Source of the DNA: a virus
DNA: 39,801 bases
Reading direction: 5' to 3' (one strand)
IMG/VR virus record: IMGVR_UViG_3300035670_000552
Span: 1 to 39,801 of that record
The notes beneath the pieces are model-generated. The model saw only the letters and a program-made list of their open reading frames with translations. It searched no databases and was not told where the DNA came from. The first letter of the stretch is position 1; every line of letters begins with the position of its first letter. Below, piece by piece: positions 7,218 to 13,716 of the stretch. A program made the translations under genes and the position numbers.

Positions 7218-7739
7218 ATCGGCCCGTTGGGCGGCGCGCTCGGTGGCGCGCTCGGCGGCGGCGGCACAGGCGGCGCGTTCGGCGGCGTAGGCGGCGGCGT
7301 CGGCGTCGGCGGCGGCGGCGGCGGCGTCGGCGGCGGCGTCGGCGGCGTAGGCGGCGTAGGCGTCGGCGTCGGCGTAGGCGGCGTCGGCGGCGGCGCGGCA
7401 CGCCTCTACCGTCACGGTCCCGGCCACGCATCCACGGGCAGCATCCACGGCGGCGCGCAGGACGGGCACGTCACCGGGGCGGGCATGGACCATCGCCCGA
7501 TCGGCGGCGCGGCAAGCCACCTCGACACCGACGGCGCGACCGCCACGAGCCCAGCAGCAGCGCAAGGCCCATACTAGATCGTCAACCTCGGGCGTCACCT
7601 CGGCCCACACGGAAAGCGGCACGGGTTCGTCGTCCTCGGGCGTACGGCCAAGGTGGGCGGACAGGGCGGCGATGCGGTCGTCGAGGTCGCAGGCACGATT
7701 GGTACGGAGTTCGGAGATGGTGATGGATAGGGTGTTCAT
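7173..7739 (-). CDS. Ala-rich repeat protein resembling putative immunity protein Imm-5 family
   Basis: 188 aa from ATG 7739 (GAGGAC RBS; an in-frame GTG two codons earlier is possible). The N-terminal part (DDLVWALRC, then VEVACRAADRAMVH) and the ACRAAADAAYADA pattern resemble Imm-5-like proteins, in which ACDCAE-type and Ala-rich helices follow a conserved WALRC segment. Residues ~112-175 are nearly all Ala, Asp, Glu, Tyr and Arg, encoded by GCC/GAC codon runs, and are likely one long helix or coiled coil. It sits directly behind a full TTGACA/CCCTAGCGCACA promoter element. In phages such proteins have no proven role; the name is by similarity only. Confidence 0.6.
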   Translation of the reverse strand: MNTLSITISELRTNRACDLDDRIAALSAHLGRTPEDDEPVPLSVWAEVTPEVDDLVWALRCCWARGGRAVGVEVACRAADRAMVHARPGDVPVLRAAVDAARGCVAGTVTVEACRAAADAAYADADAYAAYAADAAADAAAAAADADAAAYAAERAACAAAAERATERAAQRADLLGLLVFHGDAVVE

Positions 7740-7782
7740 GGTCACGTCCTCGGTTGTGCTGAGTCTTTATCTCTCAGCAGGC

Positions 7783-7817
7783 TGTGCGCTAGGGTCTATT
7801 TGTCAAGGGGATGTCAA
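7783..7817 (-). promoter_or_regulatory. Full TTGACA-TTGACA-CCCTAGCGCACA element
   Basis: Minus strand: TTGACA 7817-7812, TTGACA 7806-7801, CCCTAGCGCACA 7794-7783. The first hexamer is 17 bp from CCCTAG, the usual -35/-10 spacing. It lies 44 bp upstream of the Ala-rich gene start and overlaps the end of the gene before it. Confidence 0.65.
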
Positions 7818-8273
7818 CCCTGCGGCCTTGAAGAAGTGGTCGCGACCCACGCCGTTTCGGATCCACGGCGGAGCCATGCCGTCCAAGATCCTGAGCGTTT
7901 GGATCAGTAGACGCGCCGCCTGCTCGGGCGGGCTGATCTTGCTCGTCTTGAGGTAGTGATGGGCGCGCTTTGCGGCCTCTTGCATGTCCACGAGGCGGTG
8001 ATCCAACACAGTCTTCTGGACGTACACAGAGACGTAGAAGTCGAACAGGTCCAAGAGGTCGGTGATGCCGGAGATCGCCGCCTCCTTGCCGCCGGCGTAC
8101 CACTCCGTGCTGAGGAGCCACACCGCTTCATCGACAGTAAGATCGAGACGCTGCACCAGCGTACGCATGTCCACCGAGTCCTCGGCCCCCATGCCCGCCC
8201 GATCAGCCCAGTAGTTCTCGTACTTGTTGGAGTAGCCCGTCGTCTTCGCGAAGTGGATGGTGATGTCGTTCAT
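7803..8273 (-). CDS. Hypothetical protein (156 aa)
   Basis: ATG 8273 with CGGAGG upstream. Mostly helical soluble protein with several Trp and Tyr (NKYENYWADRAG; EAVWLLSTEWYAGGKE; LLDLFDFYVSVYVQK). It resembles phage proteins of unknown function that begin MNDITIHF. It ends inside the promoter element that serves the next leftward gene. Confidence 0.6.
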   Translation of the reverse strand: MNDITIHFAKTTGYSNKYENYWADRAGMGAEDSVDMRTLVQRLDLTVDEAVWLLSTEWYAGGKEAAISGITDLLDLFDFYVSVYVQKTVLDHRLVDMQEAAKRAHHYLKTSKISPPEQAARLLIQTLRILDGMAPPWIRNGVGRDHFFKAAGLTSP

Positions 8274-8334
8274 GGTGTCCTCCGGTGTTGTGCTGAGCCT
8301 CTATCGCACAACCTAGCCCGCGCCACAGCGGTTC

Positions 8335-8351
8335 TGTAAAGGGGTTGTCAA
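8335..8351 (-). promoter_or_regulatory. Tandem TTGACA/TTTACA element
   Basis: Minus strand TTGACA 8351-8346 and TTTACA 8340-8335, again 11 bp apart, ~60 bp upstream of the 156-aa gene. The downstream CCCTAG part is absent. Confidence 0.45.
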
Positions 8352-8359
8352 GACGACCC

Positions 8360-8893
8360 TTAGCGGAACCACCCATAGCACAGATCGTAGGTCGCGCTCG
8401 GCCCCTCGTCCGGGATTCGTGCGTTGTAGGTGTGTCTTGATAACCCGTGGTTCTGGTGAAGCCCTCCGGCCTTCTCCTCGGCGGACAGTTCCTTCGACTT
8501 CCAAGACCGCTTTGTGATCCTGTCCCGCATCTCCTCCACACTAAAGGGACGGCCGTATTCGTCCTCGATATGGACGCCGGGGGTGGCCCACACGCGCTCC
8601 CAATCCGCGAGGGATTGGATCCCCTCGTGGACGGCAAGACCGAAGCACCAACCGAACGAGGACTTCCCGATATGCAGCCGCCCCGGAGGGAAGATCAGGT
8701 TCTTCGCACGAGCAAAGAGGGGGTGGTCCTCCTCGATCTGCGACAGATCTTCCGCCTCACGGCCGTCCCGGAACCCCACGCTCCACGCCTCTCGCAGCAT
8801 GATCTGGACGTTTCTCCACGTCTCAAGCGGGAGCGTTACTTCGCGCTCGGCGTCGGGGTGGTCGTAGCCGACCACAAAGTAGTTCGTACCCAT
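8360..8893 (-). CDS. Conserved phage protein of the MGTNY / HIGKSSFGWCF type
   Basis: 177 aa from ATG 8893, chosen for AAGGAG 7 nt upstream and the characteristic MGTNYFVVGY start. It carries the LHIGKSSFGWCFGLAVHEG segment and a DEYGRPFSVEEM motif, a combination I recognise from many phage hypothetical proteins (MGTNYYL ... HIGKSSAGWCF). Residues between could include a Cys/His site in relatives, but no CxxC is present here. Function unknown in the family. The stop is close to the tandem TTGACA element. Confidence 0.7.
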   Translation of the reverse strand: MGTNYFVVGYDHPDAEREVTLPLETWRNVQIMLREAWSVGFRDGREAEDLSQIEEDHPLFARAKNLIFPPGRLHIGKSSFGWCFGLAVHEGIQSLADWERVWATPGVHIEDEYGRPFSVEEMRDRITKRSWKSKELSAEEKAGGLHQNHGLSRHTYNARIPDEGPSATYDLCYGWFR

Positions 8894-8897
8894 GCGC

Positions 8898-9299
8898 TTA
8901 CTCCTTTGATCCATGCTTCGTGAGCGCAAGCCACTCGACCACGCGATCATCGGCGTCGAGAAACGCCTGCTCCCAACCGACATCGTTGATGTGGTGTCCG
9001 CCGTCGCGGTGGATCCTTGCAAGAAGCTCGCCCGCCCAGCACTGGATATCCCGCAGGGCTTCGACTTCAGCGTGCAACGCCTCGACGGTGGCGGCGAGGT
9101 CGGGAGCGGCGGCGATGAGGGCGGCGTCTGGCGTGTGCGTGACGTACTCGCACACGGTCCAGCCCGATCCATCGTCCTCTACGCCGTCTCGCGGCGCTGA
9201 GTCCGCCTCCACCGTGTCATCCCTGTCGCGCCACGGCCCCGGCGTCGCTGCCTCCCGCAGCGCACGGGCCTCCTCGGCGGTGATCATTCGGTGGGTCAT
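8898..9299 (-). CDS. Ead/Ea22-like protein, paralog A
   Basis: 133 aa, ATG overlapping the upstream stop (ATGA). N-terminal MTHRMITAEEARALREAATP followed by GPW, then DAALIAAAPDLAATVEALHA, the hallmark of Ead/Ea22-like phage proteins: a GPW-containing N-terminus and an AAAPDL helix. Ends in a Trp-containing acidic tail. One of at least four adjacent genes sharing the same N-terminal cassette. The biochemical role of this family is unknown. Confidence 0.65.
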   Translation of the reverse strand: MTHRMITAEEARALREAATPGPWRDRDDTVEADSAPRDGVEDDGSGWTVCEYVTHTPDAALIAAAPDLAATVEALHAEVEALRDIQCWAGELLARIHRDGGHHINDVGWEQAFLDADDRVVEWLALTKHGSKE

Positions 9300-9775
9300 G
9301 GGGTCACCTCGCCAGCCGCCACGACAACGTAACCTTCGACCTCGTAGTCTAGGCCGCGCTCACGGAGCCATTCGCCGCGCTCCGACCCGTCATCACGGGT
9401 CGCCCCGATCACCTCCTCGGTGTGCGCTACGACGGCAAAGATCACGCACTGATCGTCGTGCGCCTCACCGTTGTCGTGCAAGAACTCCGTCATGAAATCG
9501 AGGGCGAACGCCTCAGCGTCCGATCGTGAGTCGAACCACTCCATGCTTTGCTCGGGGTGGTAGACCATCCAGCGGTTTGGGCCGCCCCCGACGAGGGCGC
9601 GCAGGGTTTCGATCTCGGCGTGCAGCGCCTCGACCGTATGGCAGAGGCTTGCCACGACTCGCGGGGCGCGGGTCAGCGCGTCGGGCGCACCAGCGGCAAG
9701 CATGATCGCAAGACCTTCCTCGCTCTGATGGCGAAGCGCACGGGCCTCCTCGGCGGTGATGATGCGGGGGGTCAT
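9296..9775 (-). CDS. Ead/Ea22-like protein, paralog B
   Basis: 159 aa, ATGA-coupled at both ends. Starts MTPRIITAEEARALRHQSEE and contains VASLCHTVEALHAEIETLRAL, matching the helix of paralog A, but lacks the GPW element. The C-terminal ~90 residues (WMVYHPEQSMEWFDSRSDAE; HDDQCVIFAVVAHTEEV) form a different beta-rich domain, so the N-terminal cassette seems shared while the C-termini were swapped. Confidence 0.6.
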   Translation of the reverse strand: MTPRIITAEEARALRHQSEEGLAIMLAAGAPDALTRAPRVVASLCHTVEALHAEIETLRALVGGGPNRWMVYHPEQSMEWFDSRSDAEAFALDFMTEFLHDNGEAHDDQCVIFAVVAHTEEVIGATRDDGSERGEWLRERGLDYEVEGYVVVAAGEVTP

Positions 9776-10101
9776 TCTGCACCCTCCTGTCGGCCCCGCG
9801 TAAACGCGGAGAACGCCCGGTGCGCAGCTTCGTGTGCCTGTATCGTGCGGCTAAACTCCGACGCGCTCAACGGCAACCGGATCGCGCCGAGATAGCCGCA
9901 CCGATCGCAGAACGTTTCCATTGTTCCTTCGCCGGTGCGCGCCTTCAGGCCGTCGCACGCGGCACCCACGGGGACCGCATCACGCGAGGGGTAGGTATGC
10001 CCGCGTTCGCAAGTGTCGTTGCCGTGCAGGCGACGTTCGCGAAACTGCCCCGGCGAGCCACAGGTGGGGCAGAATCCGTATGGTGTTCGGCGTTCGGTCA
10101 T
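9772..10101 (-). CDS. Zinc-ribbon protein (109 aa)
   Basis: ATG 10101 overlaps the stop of the 55-aa gene (ATGA). CPTC and a later C at LHGNDTC form one zinc knuckle set; CDRCGYLG near residue 61 forms another. The helical C-terminus is rich in Arg, Ala and His. Likely a metal-bound nucleic-acid or protein adaptor. No named family recognised. Confidence 0.6.
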   Translation of the reverse strand: MTERRTPYGFCPTCGSPGQFRERRLHGNDTCERGHTYPSRDAVPVGAACDGLKARTGEGTMETFCDRCGYLGAIRLPLSASEFSRTIQAHEAAHRAFSAFTRGRQEGAE

Positions 10102-10265
10102 GGCTTGTCTCCGGTGCAATAGTTCTTTGCGCGCCCACAATGGGCGCACGTCGGCGGGATGGGCCGGTCGTCGCGGTCGTAGGTGACCTCGGCGTAGGTG
10201 TGGCGGCTGCCCTGCTCCCACAGGGCACGGGCCTTGTCGGCGGTGATGATGCGCGGGGCGGTCAC
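10098..10265 (-). CDS. Mini Ead-like/zinc-knuckle protein (55 aa), paralog C
   Basis: GTG 10265 overlaps the upstream stop (GTGA) behind GAGGTGAT; stop TGA at 10098. The product begins MTAPRIITADKARALWEQG, clearly related to the N-termini of the neighbouring paralogs, then runs into PTCAHCGRAKNYC, a compact CxxC...C metal site. It seems to be a short hybrid of the Ead-like N-terminus and a zinc knuckle. Coding is supported by the shared N-terminal motif and the tight coupling on both sides. Confidence 0.65.
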   Translation of the reverse strand: MTAPRIITADKARALWEQGSRHTYAEVTYDRDDRPIPPTCAHCGRAKNYCTGDKP

Positions 10266-10681
10266 GGCATCACCTCAAAGTCAATCTTGCACAGGCGATC
10301 ACACCAATCGTCCCACGCCGGGTTGCACTGAGACGCGATGATGTCATACGCCTCGTCAAGCAACGTTTGGAGTTGCTTGGCGTGATCCCTCTCGTGGGCG
10401 AGTAGAGCGTGCAGCGCCACGACGGACGCGGCAAGGTCGGGCGCAGCGGCGACCAGCGCCGCATTGGCGTTCGCCACGATCTGCCCAACATGGGGCAAGT
10501 ACTCGCTGCCGTACACGGAGATAAAGCCGCTCCATCCAGTATACTGGAGTCGAGGCTCCCCATGCTCCGTGCTGATGTATACCTGACATTCACGCGGCCT
10601 GTCCTCGATCTTCCACGGCCCCGGCGTGGAATCCTCAAGGAGCGTCCGCGCCTCGGCGGCGGGGATAATACGGGTAGTCAT
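10262..10681 (-). CDS. Ead/Ea22-like protein, paralog D
   Basis: 139 aa; ATG 10681 overlaps the upstream stop (ATGA). Starts MTTRIIPAAEARTLLEDSTP with GPW, and has ANAALVAAAPDLAASVVALHA, both as in paralog A. The C-terminus (NPAWDDWCDRLCKIDFEV) differs. Function unknown. Confidence 0.65.
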   Translation of the reverse strand: MTTRIIPAAEARTLLEDSTPGPWKIEDRPRECQVYISTEHGEPRLQYTGWSGFISVYGSEYLPHVGQIVANANAALVAAAPDLAASVVALHALLAHERDHAKQLQTLLDEAYDIIASQCNPAWDDWCDRLCKIDFEVMP

Positions 10682-10959
10682 GCGGTCACCTTCTTGGGCG
10701 GGCGGACGTACGTCCATGCTGCTGGGTGGTTGTAGATCAGGCGAAACTCGATATTCGGATTCCGCCTTTGCAGGCGCTCAAGATCTGCTTCCGCGATCTC
10801 GGCGTCCCAGAAGAACTCGCCGATCAGACCCCACACATTTGAATCAGGGTGAAACCACTCGATCGCGTGGCGACCGTACTCGGTGCGGGTAAAGATATAG
10901 CAGCCCAACTCGTAAACGCTCTCGCGGGTGGTGTTCTTTGTCGTCATGTTGTCGGTCAT
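10678..10959 (-). CDS. Hypothetical protein (93 aa)
   Basis: First gene after a full promoter element. ATG 10959 or ATG 10947 could start it; neither has a strong RBS. The protein is soluble, with aromatic residues (YGRHAIEWFHPDSNVWGLIG) and a helix (DAEIAEADLERLQRR). No family recognised. Confidence 0.55.
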   Translation of the reverse strand: MTDNMTTKNTTRESVYELGCYIFTRTEYGRHAIEWFHPDSNVWGLIGEFFWDAEIAEADLERLQRRNPNIEFRLIYNHPAAWTYVRPPKKVTA

Positions 10960-11003
10960 CGTGTCGCTACGTTGTTGTGCTAGACCTCTATTCGGGTGGC
11001 GGC

Positions 11004-11038
11004 GGTGCGCTAAGGTTTCTTTGTCAAGGGACTGTCAA
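11004..11038 (-). promoter_or_regulatory. TTGACA-TTGACA-CCTTAGCGCACC element
   Basis: Minus strand TTGACA 11038-11033, TTGACA 11027-11022, CCTTAGCGCACC 11015-11004. Same 11-bp and 17-bp spacings as the other copies. Upstream of the 93-aa gene, overlapping the end of the gene at 11024. Confidence 0.65.
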
Positions 11039-11377
11039 TGGCGCAGCCTCCAAGGCGGCGATCAGGGCTTCGGCTTCGGTGGCGCCGTCACCCGGATCTA
11101 TCGCCTCGTCACGGTCGGAGCATAGCGTCCAACGCCCGTAATAGGCCATCGTGTAGGCCAGAGGATCGCCCCAAGCCTCCCGCACCAGCGCGAGCAGGCA
11201 GCCCAGCGTGGCGGGGTCGGTGAGGACGGGCACGGCGTCGGCGTGCTCCTCGATCGGTCCGGTGACGATGCGGAGGCCCCACGACCGTGGCGACGACAGC
11301 AGCATCCCCGGCATCCACCGCCAGCGAGGGCAGGCGACAGCGCGACGGGCGAGAGCGTCATGCTCGGCGGCGGTCAT
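11024..11377 (-). CDS. Hypothetical protein (117 aa)
   Basis: ATG 11377 overlaps the upstream stop (ATGA). The N-terminus MTAAEHDALARRAVACPRW is loosely like the TAEEARAL start of the Ead-like paralogs. RW-W-PGM and PVLTDPATLGCLLALVREAWG suggest a small alpha/beta protein of a type frequent in phages. The C-terminal helix TEAEALIAALEAA is common in such proteins. Function unknown. Confidence 0.6.
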   Translation of the reverse strand: MTAAEHDALARRAVACPRWRWMPGMLLSSPRSWGLRIVTGPIEEHADAVPVLTDPATLGCLLALVREAWGDPLAYTMAYYGRWTLCSDRDEAIDPGDGATEAEALIAALEAAPLTVP

Positions 11378-11616
11378 GGGGCCACCTCGGCGTTGTTCGC
11401 GAACCACTCCACGATGAAACGCTTTTGATCTGCGACGGTTTCAAGGCGCTCCAGTTGCGCGGCGATAGAACGGGCCTGAGCGATCGGAAGACCGTGGAAC
11501 TGCACGTCGTGGAAACCGTCGATCACCTGAGCGACGTAGTATGCGTTCCGGCGCCAGACGCGCTCGACGACGATCGGGTGGGCGGCCGTACGGTAGTCTG
11601 CTTCGGTAATGATCAT
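11374..11616 (-). CDS. Hypothetical protein (80 aa)
   Basis: ATG 11616 with GGAGG six bases upstream and an ATGA overlap with the 48-aa gene. Starts MIITEADYRTAAHP, a possible distant relative of the RIITAEEA start of nearby paralogs. Remaining sequence is alpha/beta (NAYYVAQVIDGFHDVQFHG; ARSIAAQLERLETV). Function unknown. Confidence 0.6.
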   Translation of the reverse strand: MIITEADYRTAAHPIVVERVWRRNAYYVAQVIDGFHDVQFHGLPIAQARSIAAQLERLETVADQKRFIVEWFANNAEVAP

Positions 11617-11759
11617 TGGGCACCTCCAGTAAGTTGCGCGTTGTATCGCGCCTTGTGTGCGCGCACGTTTGCCTCTTTCCAAACGATCTCCGCCTCGTTG
11701 ACGGCTTGCGCTGCGGCTTTGGCGGTGTGGGTTGCGGTGTGGGTTGCGGTGTCGTTCAT
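11613..11759 (-). CDS. Small Ala-rich helical protein (48 aa)
   Basis: ATG 11759 follows GGGGGGA; stop TGA at 11613 overlaps the next start. The product starts MNDTATHTATHTAKAAAQAV and continues as one amphipathic Ala/Glu/Lys helix. It has a good RBS and is coupled to its neighbour, and it is the first gene behind a full promoter element. Function unknown. Confidence 0.55.
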   Translation of the reverse strand: MNDTATHTATHTAKAAAQAVNEAEIVWKEANVRAHKARYNAQLTGGAQ

Positions 11760-11803
11760 GGTGTCCCCCCTCGGTTGTGATGGTGTCGTATCCTCGGGGG
11801 GAC

Positions 11804-11838
11804 TGTGCGCTAGGGCTAAGTTGTCAAGGCCGCGTCAA
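11804..11838 (-). promoter_or_regulatory. TTGACG-TTGACA-CCCTAGCGCACA element
   Basis: Minus strand TTGACG 11838-11833, TTGACA 11827-11822, CCCTAGCGCACA 11815-11804. Same geometry as the other copies. Lies 45 bp before the 48-aa gene. Confidence 0.65.
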
Positions 11839-12518
11839 ATGAACAGGGCCTCGCGCTCCCAACCGCCCACGGCGAAGACGTCGTACGGAGACGTGGCCGC
11901 GATAGACATGATCTCCACGCCCAACGCGAACGCCGTGTACGGACGCCCGTCGCGCTCGATCATACGGGCGCTCGTAGACTTCGGGGCCGCACCCGGAGGG
12001 AGCCACTCCTCACTACCACTCGGACCAGAATACGGATCGTGCGTCTCCTCCACCCAGCACACCCAATCAGGACCGCCCACCACGCTCGTAGGGAACTGGC
12101 CGTCCCCGAACGCCGTACGCGCAACGTACTCCCACGCCGTCTCGCCCTCGTCGGGCGGGCCGAACGCCACGCCCTCGGAAGGGACGCCGGGGGCCGGGGC
12201 GGACGCCGCGCCGGGGACGGGGACGGGGACGCCGGGGGCCGGGGCGGACGCCGCGCCGGGGGCCGGGGCGGACGGGACGCGGGGCACGGGGACGCCGGGG
12301 GACGGGACGGACGCCGCGCCGGGGGACGGGACGTCCGGGTCCGCAATACGCAGCACCATGTCCCGCACGCCCGCGATGGCGCGGTCGTAACGCTCCGCAC
12401 GGGAAGGGTCGTCCACGTCACGCGCAAGCGTAAGGCGGTCCGCCACGTCCAGCCCACGCGCCGTCACGTCAAGCAAAAGACCAAGGTACTCAAGGATTTC
12501 GTCAGGTACGTTCTGCAA
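11835..12518 (-). CDS. Protein with Pro/Ala-rich repeat linker (227 aa)
   Basis: TTG 12518 with GAGGAGG six bases upstream. Residues 1-60 are helical and charged. Residues ~63-113 are a low-complexity linker of PAPGAAS and PGVPVP-type repeats, matched by GC-rich DNA repeats at 12177-12335. Residues 114-227 form a separate folded part (GETAWEYVARTAFGDG; DGRPYTAFALGVEI). The layout suggests two domains tethered by an extended linker. No family recognised; it may be a virion-surface or host-interaction protein, but the leftward early location does not favour that. Confidence 0.6.
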   Translation of the reverse strand: MQNVPDEILEYLGLLLDVTARGLDVADRLTLARDVDDPSRAERYDRAIAGVRDMVLRIADPDVPSPGAASVPSPGVPVPRVPSAPAPGAASAPAPGVPVPVPGAASAPAPGVPSEGVAFGPPDEGETAWEYVARTAFGDGQFPTSVVGGPDWVCWVEETHDPYSGPSGSEEWLPPGAAPKSTSARMIERDGRPYTAFALGVEIMSIAATSPYDVFAVGGWEREALFI

Positions 12519-12581
12519 GGGTTCCTCCTCGCCGGCCGAAGGGCCGGACCCCCACACACTAAGGCGACACAGGCCACAGCA

Positions 12582-12610
12582 CTAGACCCCGCACGTCAAC
12601 TCCAAGTCAA
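12582..12610 (-). promoter_or_regulatory. TTGACT-TTGACG-GTCTAG element
   Basis: Minus strand TTGACT 12610-12605, TTGACG 12599-12594, then GTCTAG 12587-12582 at the same 17-bp distance as in full copies. It lies 64 bp upstream of the TTG start of the Pro/Ala-linker gene. Confidence 0.5.
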
Positions 12611-12858
12611 GAGACAGTACCGCGCACGGGGGGATCGCGGGCAAAGCACGGTAGAAGCAGGACAGTACGAGGCACAACCACCACGGCCAGCAGCCCGCCA
12701 GCAGCCCCCAGACCCCCGCACCCCCCGGAAACCAGCGGCCGGTAGGGGGTACGGAGACTGTGCGCTAGGGTAACAAAATCGGGCGAAAACGTAGGTAGCA
12801 GCACGCTTATCTCCGAATAGGGCCTTTAGACCCCCCTATATTACTTCACACCATAAAG

Positions 12859-12886
12859 TTGAATAAATATATATTTGTTATAGTAA
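12859..12886 (+). promoter_or_regulatory. AT-rich promoter for terminase genes
   Basis: TTGAAT (12859-12864), 16 bp, TAGTAA (12881-12886). It shares GTTGAATAA-N5-TATTTGTT with the element at 21993-22020 before the portal operon. The spacing fits a sigma70-like promoter. Confidence 0.55.
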
Positions 12887-12889
12887 AGT

Positions 12890-12907
12890 AATCAATCGTG
12901 ATTGATT
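12890..12907. promoter_or_regulatory. Perfect inverted repeat, possible operator
   Basis: AATCAATC, GT, GATTGATT: an 8-bp perfect inverted repeat starting 4 bp after the TA-rich hexamer, i.e. at the expected transcription start. Placement is typical of a repressor operator. Confidence 0.5.
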
Positions 12908-13128
12908 GTTTTAGGAGACCAAATATATGTTTATTCTACTTTCTCCGCCGAAAGAGTTTTCCGCCGGAAACGGGGCGAAACGGGGAGAAGCGAGGAACGG
13001 CCAGTGTTTTGGCCCGATTCGGAAACCCTAGCGCACAGCGGCGCGCACACGGGCGCGGGCGGACCGGGGCGCCGGGGGCGTGGACGGTACGGCGGACGGG
13101 GGATAGGTTGGATCGTAAGGAGACGACA

Positions 13129-13716
13129 GTGCGCTACCCAACCCCGCCGGCAGATCGGCCCATTAACACCGGCAACACCACGGCGGCCGGAGTGCTGAGG
13201 GCGTGCGACCTCGTGAGCCGGGGGATGGGATTCAGCAACGCCTGCGCGTTGGCCGGGATCAATCGCAGCCGTGCGGATTGGGCGCGGTTCGGCGAGCACG
13301 ACGTTTTCTGGGAGTGGGCGCTATCGTGCATGGAGTTGGCGGAGGCCGGCTTCGTGGGCAACGTGGAGTTGGCGCTGGGGGAGATCGCGTACACGAAGGA
13401 CGAGGAGGGGCGTCTACACAAGGACGCGCTCCGCGCCCAGCAGACGATCCTCAAACGGCGCAGCGAGATGTACGCGGAGGAGGCGCAGCGGCGCGAGACG
13501 ACGGGCCTCTCCATCACGATCGACAAGATTCAGTTGCTCCTGTCCGGGGCGACCGGGGCACCGGCGGCGGTGGTGGGCGCGGCGTTCCCCTCGCTCTCCG
13601 ACACGTCAGTGATCGAGGGAGAGGTGGACGAGGACACGGACGACGGCGCGCTCCCGGCCCACGTCACGACGGAGAAGCGGGACTTCGCGTTCAAGCGTAA
13701 GGCGGTGGAACGTTGA
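13129..13716 (+). CDS. terS: Terminase small subunit
   Basis: A 195-aa protein that recognises phage DNA and recruits the large subunit. The call rests on its position directly before TerL and on the N-terminal helix-turn-helix (AGVLRACDLVSRGMGFSNAC, then ALAGINRSRADWARF), typical of small terminases. A central helical region (QTILKRRSEMYAEEAQRR) probably mediates oligomerisation; the acidic tail EGEVDEDTDD precedes a basic end. I chose GTG 13129 for its AAGGAG; the frame is open back to 12898 but that extension has no protein character and crosses the promoter. The stop overlaps the TerL start. Confidence 0.8.
   Translation: MRYPTPPADRPINTGNTTAAGVLRACDLVSRGMGFSNACALAGINRSRADWARFGEHDVFWEWALSCMELAEAGFVGNVELALGEIAYTKDEEGRLHKDALRAQQTILKRRSEMYAEEAQRRETTGLSITIDKIQLLLSGATGAPAAVVGAAFPSLSDTSVIEGEVDEDTDDGALPAHVTTEKRDFAFKRKAVER

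Larger units (their letters stand above)
12519..13128. other. Control region between leftward early genes and terminase
   Basis: About 610 bp between divergent gene sets. It holds a tandem TTGAC element (minus, 12582-12610), isolated CCCTAGCGCACA boxes facing left (12759-12770) and right (13026-13037), an AT-rich promoter (12859-12886) and a perfect inverted repeat (12890-12907). A 34-codon frame at 12927-13031 (ATG behind AGGAGA, starting MFILLSPP) could be a leader peptide; I do not count it as a gene. Confidence 0.6.

Noticed and set aside
12039-12773. Rightward 244-codon frame opposite the Pro/Ala-linker gene
   Set aside because: Arg/Gly-rich composition is a shadow of the GC-rich leftward gene, and it crosses the promoter region.
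12927-13031. 34-codon frame with AGGAGA before the ATG
   Set aside because: Possible leader peptide, but too little support to call a gene.
12898-13128. Upstream extension of the small terminase frame
   Set aside because: It begins inside the inverted repeat and has no protein character; GTG 13129 has a good RBS.
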